A stretch of 35,975 nt of DNA from Phoronis australis (lineage: Eukaryota > Phoronida > Phoronidae). The translations under genes were made by a program, and so were the position numbers. The notes under the pieces were generated by a model that saw nothing but the letters and a program-made list of their open reading frames with translations, did not search any database and was not told the DNA's origin. Every line of letters begins with the position of its first letter. Position 1 is the first letter of the stretch. This document shows, piece after piece, positions 9,739 through 18,947 of this stretch. The stretch is taken from contig NMRA01000740.1 of assembly GCA_002633005.1 (NCBI GenBank), positions 1 to 35,975 on the forward strand, read 5' to 3'.

Positions 9739-10612
9739 AACAATGTGATAAGCAATTGTCATATTTTAAGGTACGTTTTTAACCAGAGTAACCTCATTAT
9801 TGATTTGCCTCCCATCTAGGCGCCAGACATATTCAAACAGTCACGTTAACACCGACCACGTTCTGTTGTTTCTATCTCCAATTTTACCCTTTGTCTTTGA
9901 TGAAAACTAAAAAAGCGTAATTATTGCGGCGCCCTCTGTAGAAAAACAACGTCTCACTTTGACTCACAGTTAAAACTTTGGCATTTTATTGTTCCTTTCT
10001 TAGATGAGAACTTATTTGTGGTCTTGAGAAGAAAGTATCACGTCGTTATTGTTTCAGATCAGGAACACTTATCTGTTTGGCACAGTGCATAGTACTGAGT
10101 TGCGATCGAAATGTGTTCGTCATTGGTTTATTGTAAACAATTTCAAGGAAAACATAAAAATGCGATGCCATTGCTTTTGTCACACTTAACCAACTCTCCG
10201 ATCGTAGACTTAGACAACAGTGAAAGACATAAAACTGAAATTGATGTATGCACACACCAATCTTGAAATTATTCTTTTTTTTGTAGACTATGTCAACTCT
10301 CGAGCAGACGAGTCTCCTATCAAAAGATATTTTGTGAACTTAAACGTTCGTACGAAATGCAATGGGTTAGATTTTGAATACTATATTGCGATTTTAGCGA
10401 ACAATAAACATTCATACATAGACGTATCAAGCACAATAGTCCTAAAAAGACTAGAAACATCAAATTCAAAATGTGGCAGTTTTCATTTCGCTACTTATTA
10501 ATGAACTATTCATGGATTTTGGAATTTTTATATGAAAATCGGAGTCGATTGTGATGGGATATTTAGTGGTGTTGTCTCAGAAAAATACTCCAAATTGTGA
10601 AAGATTTCCTAC

Positions 10613-10786
10613 CCGGACACTTTTTATTTGTATTACATGTGCGATTTTCTAAACTTTTTCCATGACAAGTGAGGCCTCCAAAAGCTGGCATGGGATTGTC
10701 GCACTTTCGTTCTCGTGTAGTTTCACCAACCTCACACGTTACTGAACAAGACCCCCACGACGTCCAACTTGACCATTTCCCATTGA
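10613..10786 (-). CDS. TSP1 exon, array unit 7
   Basis: 174-nt phase 1-1 exon, intact although no Met-initiated open frame covers it. Donor TCCGG|GTAGG, acceptor CTTTGTTCCAG. It encodes WSSWTSWGSC, CSVTCEVGETTRERKC, an NRT sequon and the ending NKKCPG (Lys for Asn before the last Cys). The intron to its right has already diverged from units 1-6 (10850-11000), so it marks the edge of the strongly homogenised part of the array. Confidence 0.9.
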
Positions 10787-11749
10787 CTGGAACAAAGTTG
10801 CATTTCAGTATCAGTCAAAGCGAGAACAGCGTGATAGGCAATTACCACGGTTAAAGTTACGTTTTTTACGAGTCACCTAATAATTGCTTTGCTTCTCATC
10901 AAAGCGCCAGTCATTTTCGCAACACAGTCATTCCAGGTCACACATACACACATGTTAACACCCACCACATGCTGTTATTTTTATCTTCAGTTTAACGTTG
11001 TGGCGTTGATGAAAACTAAATAATCGCAATTAATGCAGTGGAGTAATAAATCGGCGCCTTCTGTCAAAAAACAACTTTCAATTGACTTTTACTCACAGTT
11101 AAAACTTTGGCATTTTATTGTTCTTTTCTGAGATGAGAACTTATTTGTGGGTTTGAGAAGAAAGTATCAGGTCGCTATTGTTTCGGATTAGGAACACGTG
11201 TCTGTTTGGCACGGTGCATAATGTTCAGTTTCAAAGATAATGCATACGTCAGTGGTTCATTTTAGGCAATTCTAAAGTGATAATAAGAGTGCGGTGCCCT
11301 TGCTTTTTTCTGGGTTAAGCAACTCTGCGATCGATGACACAGACAACAGTAAAAGACATTAATCTGACATTGATGTATACACACACAAATCTTGAAATTA
11401 TCTGTTTTATTGTAGGTTATGGCAACTCTAAGGCAGACGAATAATGCTTTAATTTCCCATCACAAGATCATTTAATGAACTTAGACGTTCGTTAGAAATG
11501 TATCAGGTCACATTTTGGTCATTATATTTCGGTTTTAGTGAACAAAAACATTCATACGTAGACATATTAAGCGTAATGGTCCTACAAAGACAACATCAAC
11601 TCAAAGATATGGCAGTCATCATTTCACTACTCCATAAATAAACGAATCATGGATTTTGGAATTTTTAAAAGAAAATCAGACTCGATTGTGATAGGATATT
11701 TAGTGGTGGTTTCTCACAAAAATTCTCCGAACTGTAAACGTTTTCGTAC

Positions 11750-11923
11750 CCGGGCAATTTTTATTTGTATTACATGTACGATTTTCTAAACATTTTCCAT
11801 GACAGGTGAGGCCTCCAAAAGCTGGCATGGGATTGTCGCACTTTCGTTCTCGTGTAGTTACGCCAACCTCACACGTTACTGAGCAAGACCCCCACGACGT
11901 CCATCTTGACCATTTCCCATTGA
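11750..11923 (-). CDS. TSP1 exon, array unit 8 (extra cysteine)
   Basis: 174-nt phase 1-1 exon with acceptor TTTTATTCCAG and donor CCCGG|GTACG. It has WSRW instead of WSSW and, unusually, GKCLEN where all other copies have Ser or Asn at that place, giving seven cysteines. An unpaired cysteine in a TSP1 fold could form an intermolecular disulfide or disturb folding. Its intron is more diverged from the left units than theirs are from each other, so it is an older copy. Confidence 0.92.
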
Positions 11924-12730
11924 CTGGAATAAAACTGCATTTCAGTATCAGCCAACACGAAAACAATGTGATAAGGAATTGTCACATTCTAAGGTACGTT
12001 TTTAACTAAGGTAACCTCATCATTGATTTGCTCCCCAACAAGGCGCCAGTTACATTCACACAGTCACGTTAACACCGACCACGTTCTGTTGTTTCTATCT
12101 TCAATTTTGCGGTTTTTCTGTGATGAAAACTAAAAAAACTGTAATTATTGCGGTGGAGTAGTAAACCGGCGCCCTCTGTCGAAAAACAAAGTCTGTCTTT
12201 GATTCATAGTTAAAACTTTAGCATTTTATTGTTCCTTTATCAGATGAGAACTTATTGGTGGGTTTGAAAAGAAAGTATCAAGTCGTTGGTGTTTCAGATC
12301 AGGAACTTGCATCTGTTTGACACGGTGCCTAATGTTCGTTTGCGAAGCTAATGCGTACGTCAGTGATTTTTTATGAACAATTTCAAAGTAATGATAAGAG
12401 TGTGATGCCCTTGCTTTTGTCAGGTTTAAGCCTTTCTCCGATCGTAGACATAGACAGCAGTAAAAGACATAAATTTTGCATCGATGTATACACATATACC
12501 AATCTTGAAATTATCCGTTTTATTGTAGGCCATGTTTGGTATCGGACAGATGAATAATGGTTTAAACTCCGGTCACAAGATTTTATTTTGCCATTTTAAC
12601 TGTTCGTACGTAATGCATCTGGTCATATTTTTAACAGTATTTTAGGATTTCTTAACCAACAGTAAGCATTTATACCGAGGCATGTTCAGCACAATGTTCC
12701 AACAGCGCAAGACTGCAAACGTTTTCTTAC

Positions 12731-12904
12731 CCGGGCAGTTTTTATGTGTATCACATGTGCGATTTTCTGAACTTTTTCCAATACAAGCGAGGCCTCCAAA
12801 TGCTGTCTCGGGATTGTCGCACTTTCGTTCTCGTGTAGTTACGCCAACGTCACACGTAACTGAGCAAGACCCCCAAGATCTCCAGCTTGACCACATCCCA
12901 TTGA
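12731..12904 (-). CDS. TSP1 exon, array unit 9 (most diverged array copy)
   Basis: 174-nt phase 1-1 exon with acceptor TTTTGTTCCAG and donor CCCGG|GTAAG, the closest to consensus in the array. Differences include NGMWSSWRSW, CSVTCDVGV, DNPETAFGGLACIGK, KSSENRTC and CDTHKNCPG. It is the first array copy in transcript order, and its introns are the least like the others, so it may preserve the founder from which the array expanded leftwards. Confidence 0.93.
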
Positions 12905-13635
12905 CTGGAACAAAAGTGGTGAGATTTCGATTTCAGTATCAGCCGTCACGAAAACAATGCGATAAGCACTTACCGCGATCTTTTTAATTTGGTTTCAACG
13001 AGTGTAACGTTATCCTTGCCGGGCTTCCTATGATGTCCCCAGACACATTTGCATCAAACTCAATCCAGCTGACACGCTCACGTTACGATGGAGCACGCAT
13101 AACTGTTGTATGCAATTAATTTGTTTGACATGTACGAAAACGAAAGCATCGTAATTGTTATCTCAAGTTCAGCCAATCAGCATAGTTTCCACAGTTATTT
13201 TCCAATGCTGTGATCAACAAGGGAAAACGTTTCTCATACCATTTACAGTCCAAAAGCTAAGAAACAAAAGCACGTAAAGAAAACTAAGAAATTAATTGAA
13301 GCTAAAGCGACGAAGCTGCGGCACAACTACAGGGTGTATTCAAGGAATGTTTCAACTTTCATATTCGCGGATGGATTGTTTCTAAGTTTTCGACAAACTT
13401 TTGATATTTTAAATGGTTTAGTGCTTTAACTTGCATATTTCACAAAATGAAAAATCTAATCAATTTATCAGGCAATAAATCTTCACTGGTTATTCAACAC
13501 TTTCACAGATAGCCTTGTCGCTTGACCAACTTGGGTACCGTATTGGCATACATATGACGTCATATAACAAGTCGGAGCACACGGCAGCAAGTTTGCGGTG
13601 ATGATGCAAATAAGTCCGCATATATGGGATAAATA

Positions 13636-13773
13636 GGTTATCCCACATACATAGGAATATTACTGCAATATCCTATCTCGACCTTCGGTCTCGTTGCGAC
13701 ATTCCCAGATGAAATGAATTCTCGATATGATATGGCAGCAGTATTCCTATGTACAAATGTATGTGGGATAACC
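13636..13773. mobile_element. MITE-like inverted repeat (~138 bp)
   Basis: The ends GGTTATCCCACATACA (13636-13651) and TGTATGTGGGATAACC (13758-13773) are perfect 16-bp inverted repeats, and the inner parts ATAGGAATATTACTGC and GCAGTATTCCTAT continue the pairing imperfectly. No coding capacity. Target duplication is not clear. Confidence 0.65.
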
Positions 13774-13865
13774 TGTATATATAGGCCTGATAAGAAAATC
13801 CCCGTCTGACGTTTTTGCTTCACAGTGAGCTCACTTATTTGCCACGACAGTATGTACGGATGCAC

Positions 13866-13930
13866 TGGTTTACTGTACCAGTAAACAATTTCAAGGTAAC
13901 GATAACACCACGCTGCTCTTGTTTTTGACG
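13866..13930. repeat. Relic of array spacer outside the array
   Basis: CTGGTTTACTGTACCAGTAAACAATTTCAAGG and the following TAACGATAAC...CTGCTCTTGTTTTTGAC align with the array spacer motif that contains GTAAACAATTTCAAGGAAA and GCCCTTGCTTTTATCAC. No TSP1 exon accompanies it. It suggests that the duplicated unit once extended further right and lost its exon. Confidence 0.5.
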
Positions 13931-14020
13931 AGCACGTGCGGATGCAGTAAAAGTTGGTCTTTTAACAACGAGACATGGTTTACGGGGGCTTTAATAAATA
14001 TGTGACCTAGTTTAGTTCTT

Positions 14021-14200
14021 AAAACCACCATTTCCCTTATTTTGACAACTGGTAAAATTGATATTCTCATTAACTGTCCTTTATGGCACTGCACATCACA
14101 ATGATAGTCCAAAAACGAGAAATAAGAAGAAAGGTGACTTCAAATTGAAAGTTTCTTCGCTCTGTGGACATGAGTGTGACGTATGTATGACCCAGCTTGT
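14021..14200. repeat. Dispersed repeat, copy 1 (pairs with 23711-23870)
   Basis: CTTAAAACCACCATTTCCCTT here and CCTAAAACCACAATTTCCCTT at 23711 start two direct copies of about 160-180 bp. Both then share ACTGCA(C/T)ATCACA and end with GGACA(T/C)GAGTGTGA. Diverged, non-coding, same orientation. Confidence 0.5.
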
Positions 14201-14893
14201 ATGAGGACGCGCTTGACGGTTCTTGCGTTGAAAACCTCATAAAAACTCTTAATTTTGCGATAACCAGTTCCCCTTCTAAGCCCAGAAACAGTGTAAATAT
14301 TGTTTCCACGAAATCACTTGCGTATGACTAGCATTTCAGATGCTTCAAGAAAGACATAGATCTGTTCAACTGCATCAAAAGTAGGTGACACGTCTGACCC
14401 CTGGCCTTGACGTAAGGTAGAAAATCTCATAAAATTGAAACTCCGGATCTCAGAGCAATATAAAATTCCTTTTGAATACTATTGGTAATTGCAGAAGCCA
14501 TTAGATAATAATTCACGTGTACACAAAGAAAAACGTCGAAAGCTACTTGCAAAAGGCGGTGAAAAAAACAAATAAAAGTCTACCTGTCAACGCGCACATC
14601 GGGGCTTACTTTCATGAAATTGAATGTAACTTTCTTAACCTCTCCACATTTTCTAGAGTACTTACACATTGGACAATCCCAGGCTGAAGTGGGTAAGCGT
14701 AGAAGTATCGATTTCCACGCTTTTGTTCCGCATGCGAATTTGTACAGCAAACTTGTGGCATGTCCGCACTGTTCGGATGTACCGCGGCAGAGTAAAAACG
14801 CGTTCAGGCGTACGTTCGGTTTGGTTTGACTTTTTTGAAAGCTCATTTTTCGAATATCCGCCCAATGAGTCTATATCGGACCTTTCGGTAACA

Positions 14894-14947
14894 GTTGTTG
14901 CACTGTATTTTACATGCCAAGTTGTTGCACTGTATTTTACATGCCAA
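14894..14947. repeat. Perfect 2 x 27-bp tandem duplication
   Basis: The 27-bp unit beginning GTTGTTGCACTGTATTTTAC and ending ATGCCAA occurs twice head to tail without mismatch, so it is a very recent slippage or repair event. It lies in intronic sequence with no known function. Confidence 0.9.
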
Positions 14948-15249
14948 GAATTGTACGATGACACTTGGCTTCTACCTCAAAAATTCCAATTAGTAATTGA
15001 CCAAAATATGTTGCACACACAGCAAAATTAATGAGAAACACATTATTGCAATATTAAACAAAGTTTTTTTGGTAAAAGTCAAATTCTTTGTCCAATTTTC
15101 AAAATTCAAAAACCTTATCATTTGTTCTTTTCACGACCTATTTAAATATGCCATTTAAAAACTTTCAAAATGTTATGGGAACTATTTGATCCTTCACTTA
15201 GGGAAAGTCTTTTTCTATACAATTTCCCGACGCGATATCAAAAACCAAA

Positions 15250-16420
15250 TGTGGAAACATTTCACAGCTCCGGCTTCCCTGAATGGGGTCCAGGAGTAAC
15301 ACGCTTTTCCGGTAAGTCAGCAATCTTCCAACACTCAGTTTTGTCATGCAGTTTCCAACACGCCATGCAGTAATGAATCACCGAAATGGAGACCAAAGTC
15401 TCTTTGATACGATGACCCAATCAAGGCTGGACACAGGATTTTGAGCAATTACGAACACCCAATCTGGCCACATGAGCTAAGCTTGGGGGAATAACCAGGT
15501 TACGAAGTTCTGTAGGTGGAGCATTCAGATTCAGCGTAGCCCCTACTGTGACGATATCACTTTCACCTAGATAAGGAGACACGAGACCTGGATGTAAGAA
15601 TAGGCACTGCATCTTGTAGGTAATGGGTCTGTTTGGAGAATATAGATTCCTGGTAACATCTGATCAGAGCAGTCTCTGTGTCCTTTCTAAGGTCCAACAA
15701 CTGTGGGTTCTTTTGCTTAACTTGCCCTGTCTTTCTCTTCAGGATGGTACTAGGAGAAACCAGGATCGGCTTCCAAGTTGAAAACTTTTCCTGGTCTAGG
15801 TCAGTCAGTTGATAAGTTTAGACATTGAGGAACACAGGTTGTTGCTAGCCCTACAATCCAACACTCGAGCATACGCTCGTTCGAGGAAAGTCCACGGCAA
15901 TTATGTAACTAGTGTGAGGGGTTTGAAATGCGTAGAGACCCTTCCAACATCGTTAGCTACTTTGTTATAGAATTGTACGGATTGGTTGTTCAAGTTACGA
16001 CAATCAGTGTAGCAACAAATATTGGTGAAGTTCACTCCGAGATTCAAACATACATGTACAATATCAGCCATTTCCACGGCAAGCAATGCGGCGCGTAATG
16101 GTGGATAAATGGTTCACTTTTCCACGAGTTCTGAGGTAAGGCTCAGCCGCAACTGCTCACTCGTATGCATAAAATGTGGTGTCGACAACCCCCATGATTC
16201 CCAACGACCAATGTAGGATGCATTCACCTACCCGTCACAATCATACTTAGAGAGTGCCATTCTTCTCAGAATCACAAAAGGTCTCATGAGCTCCAACACA
16301 TAAATGTAATGCAACATAGATTGGAAACCTCATCTGATGGAGGGTCGCTCTGGAAAGTTCCTGTCAAAGACAAAACCACCTTTTGGCTGGTTCCAAGACT
16401 TCTCGCTGTTCTGGTGGCAA
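15250..16420 (-). pseudogene. Decayed BEL/Pao-type retrotransposon pol fragment
   Basis: Minus-strand frames, interrupted by stops and shifts, follow the order expected for BEL/Pao pol. Around 16300, RGF/GFQSMLHYIYVLELMRPF resembles the segment after the reverse transcriptase. At 16090-16140, AEPYLRTRGKVNHLS precedes LRAALLAVEMADIVHVC and YTDCRNLN (15960-16100), resembling RNase H with its TDS-like motif. At 15480-15570, VTVGATLNLNAPPTELRN and IPPSLAHVARLGV resemble the 'VGGRL...HP...LP..H' region before integrase. At 15293-15330, KIADLPEKRVTPGPHSG matches the integrase entry 'LP..Rv.p..PF'. No LTRs or gag are seen. It is dead by many lesions; assignment rests on motif order. Confidence 0.7.
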
Positions 16421-16715
16421 GCTAGAGAATTCTTTATCTGTAGAGTTTCAAGTTAAACATAGCTATGGTTTGGAGATTGTACTGCAGTTACAGGAACCGG
16501 ACTTTGGGGTTTGCAGAAACCGTGCCTAATTTGCACGAAATACTCGAGAATCCGCCTTTTCCTACTTCTACTCTGACAGGATCCGAGTCGAGCGTTCTGT
16601 CTCTTTGGCACCAGTGTCGAGATTTAAAGGCCAAAAAGGTTTCCAAAACCACTTATGCGATTTGACCCATCTGTATGACTTGAGGCCAACACTAGACGAC
16701 CGTATTTGTGGAGTA

Positions 16716-16735
16716 ATAATAATAATAATAATAAT

Positions 16736-16775
<40 letters not shown>
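16716..16775. repeat. (AAT)n(AT)n microsatellite, SINE tail
   Basis: About nine AAT/ATA units pass into about sixteen TA units. This is the simple-repeat 3' tail of the adjacent SINE on the minus strand. Open frames here (repeated Tyr-Ile or Leu) are artefacts. Confidence 0.95.
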
Positions 16776-16778
<3 letters not shown>

Positions 16779-16982
16779 GGCGCAGGCCACGCATGTAGGC
16801 CCATTGCACTGATCACCTGGAACCATTCTTGTGCTTTATTAATATATACTTAAAACCGAGCTGAGGAGCTACATGTAGAAACCTGACTCAAGGGTCTTGC
16901 AGTGTGGCCCGGGACTCGTACCCACGACCTCGAGTAAAGAAGGCGAGCACCATCACACTAGGCCACACTGCCTTTTCTCCTC
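16716..16982 (-). mobile_element. tRNA-derived SINE with 9-bp target duplication
   Basis: On the minus strand the head reads GGCAGTGTGGCCTAGTGTG, with an A box (TGGCCTAGTGTGATGG) and, about 45 nt later, a B box (GGGTACGAGTCCCGG) of RNA polymerase III promoters. The tail ends in an AT-rich (TA)n(TAT)n run. TGTGGAGTA occurs directly at both borders (16707-16715 and 16983-16991), which sets the ends. The tRNA-like part lacks a proper acceptor stem, so it is not a working tRNA gene. Confidence 0.85.
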
Positions 16983-18474
16983 TGTGGAGTAGTAAGCATT
17001 ACGTCTTGTGCATCGTGTTAAGTAGCGTTTTACATGAGGCAACTCCTACATGTATGCTAACATTTGGGGTTTAGTTAACCCAAGCCTAAGTGCACTTAAG
17101 CCAGATTGACTAACCCTTCCTAATCAATTCACAAACCTCGCTGCTGAAGAGACCCCAATTTGCTAATTTTTCTTATAATTCTTCGATTTTATAAATTCGA
17201 AGACGGACATAATATACTTTTAAAATTTTTTGGTCACTCCCCTTCCTTATTGTTCATTTTTACATTGAAACTTGTATGTTAAACAGGCCGGGGGTGTTGG
17301 TTTACGACCGCAATTATCTCAATCAATATACCCTCGGCCAAGCCCATGAATAGCAACTACTTCAATCCAATCTGTGACGGCGCCACCAAACCTTTGATGT
17401 GACGAGACATTTGCTGCATTTAACCGAAAAATCTCGCCAGATCCAGCGTGAAACACGGATCAAAACATGAAGGCAATTGCTGTGGCAACTGGCAGCGCGC
17501 TGAATACATTCGCTTGGCAGCAAACTGAAATCCACCTGATGGCCGTTAAAACATACATACACGCACACTGATTTTATAACAAAACAATGTTTCAAACTCA
17601 AAGCAATGCATTCTCACTCCCTGTGCTCAATGTTGCGCGGTCACCGGAGCAACAGGGTTGCCAGGAATCAGTTCGCCGCGAAATGGCACTTACTAAAATG
17701 ATTTTAAATTTCAATTATTTGACAACACATAGTAACGTGAAAAAGTTTACATTCAATATTTTTCGTTCTCTAAGAAGCAACTTTGCAAAAAGTTGACGCT
17801 TAACGGGGAAAAGTGCAGAGAAATATAGTATCATACATGTAGCTGAATGCCTGCCATGGGAAATTATTCTAGTGTCAGGATCACTAAGCTATTTACCCAC
17901 ATCACAAGTATATTTTCTGTATCGTGAAAGTGACTTATGACTGAATTTGGTATTGAACTCACACTTCGCAACTGCTGAAAAGGGATTTAGTAATAAAGTA
18001 TTTTTGAGCGAAACCACAAGCTAGAAATGATTTATAGAAATTATACCAGTAACCATCAGTCATTTTTTCTCATTTTCTCTTTGACATCTGCACAGGTGAG
18101 ATTTAATTATTTTCCAGAAAGTGTTACGTGGAGTATCAAACCAGTCTGATGACACGATGTAGGTGTTAAATCGCTTTTTATGAAACAGACAACTGGACTG
18201 AGCTCCATGAAACGTAGTCAATTTTTTAATTCAGAATTTTGAGCTTGGCAACGACTCAAATAGAAACCAGAACTACTTGGTTGAGATATTCTTGTTGCTT
18301 GCTTCTAACATAACTTTGCCATCAAAACTTTGTTTAGAAAACGTCAAGTTTTGTTCCCTGAAATTTGTTCATATAGTTACATTCTACAATGGGGCTATTC
18401 GGAGAATTCTCCTCGCGGTGTCGCTGCTGTACTAATGGTGATTGAATTGCGCATGCGTCGCTGTCTGCATGTAA

Positions 18475-18826
18475 ACAGCTGGTAAAAAGACGGATTGTTA
18501 TCGAAATACGTCGTTGCGCAAAACCTTATTATTGCTATTTGCTCTGGTGCAAGTCTTCGACAGGTGGTCACAAATTACCAAAAGACCTAAGGTTACTACA
18601 TTCGTGGAGTATTGCGGTCAAAAGGGTCAACCAACTGACAAAAGGTGTGTGGATACCGAAGACCCTTTGGGAGACTACATAACTTGGTAAGTTTTCAGCA
18701 ATCAAGTTTCTATCGACATCGTTCGGTGATGTTATCCCCACCAGTTAACCCTCTGAATAACGGGTTTATTAAATGGAACTAAGTGTTTCTTTTAGGAAAC
18801 TCACCCAGGACTCGGATGCCGGGTAG
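18475..18826 (+). CDS. Possible small two-exon gene inside the TIR element, unrecognised product
   Basis: A frame open from 18475 reads through WSQITKRPKVTTFVEYCG and DKRCVDTEDPLGDYITW, which has normal protein composition. It meets a consensus donor TTG|GTAAGT after 18686 (phase 2). An acceptor TTTCTTTTAG at 18795 joins in frame to KLTQDSDAG and a stop at 18824-18826. AATAAA follows at 18942. Unspliced, the frame would stop at once (TAA at 18688). There is no Met in the open stretch, so an upstream exon or a different start is needed; an upstream hydrophobic run (LLLLFALV) may be intronic. No family recognised. It could be the 3' end of an element-encoded protein or a chance frame. Confidence 0.4.
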
Positions 18827-18941
18827 GCTAGCAGCACATATTCACATATTGTCCTCCAGTGGTGGGAATGCGCCCAATATAAGAGGTGTATGGTACTGTA
18901 CGTGACGCACAGCAGGTTCTCTTCAAAGCTATGCTATGTCC

Positions 18942-18947
18942 AATAAA
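18942..18947 (+). promoter_or_regulatory. Polyadenylation signal AATAAA
   Basis: AATAAA lies 116 nt after the stop of the candidate two-exon frame, with GT/T-rich sequence (GTGACTTTCTTTATTTTATGG) starting about 15 nt beyond. It is meaningful only if that gene is real. Confidence 0.35.

Larger units (their letters stand above)
1..13165 (-). repeat. Tandem array of ~1.11-kb exon-plus-intron units
   Basis: A unit of about 1,112-1,117 bp recurs. The TSP1 exons begin (plus coordinate) at 801, 1913, 3027, 4144, 7204, 8313, 10613, 11750 and 12731. The longer steps are explained by insertions at 5076-7016 and 8527-9738. The intronic part is recognisably the same in each unit, for example the motifs GTCACGTTAACACCGA, TTTACGGTTTGTCTGTGATG and GTAAACAATTTCAAGGAAA. 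Identity falls toward the right: units 8 and 9 are clearly diverged, and beyond 12965 only faint similarity persists to about 13165. The window starts within an intron at the unit boundary (position 1 matches 1112), so the array probably continues to the left. Confidence 0.95.

Noticed and set aside
801-12904. Naming the gene after a specific family such as hemicentin, SCO-spondin, ADAMTS or BAI
   Set aside because: Only TSP1 and CUB modules are seen; the diagnostic domains of those families are absent from the window, so no symbol is given.
1-13165. CRISPR array or satellite DNA
   Set aside because: Units are 1.1 kb with coding exons and diverge in an orderly way; there are no short direct repeats with unique spacers.
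16568-16853. Frames with repeated Tyr-Ile or Leu runs
   Set aside because: Translations of the (AAT)n(AT)n SINE tail.
16882-16972. Functional tRNA gene
   Set aside because: A and B boxes exist but no acceptor-stem pairing or proper anticodon arm was found, and it sits in a SINE with tail and target duplication.
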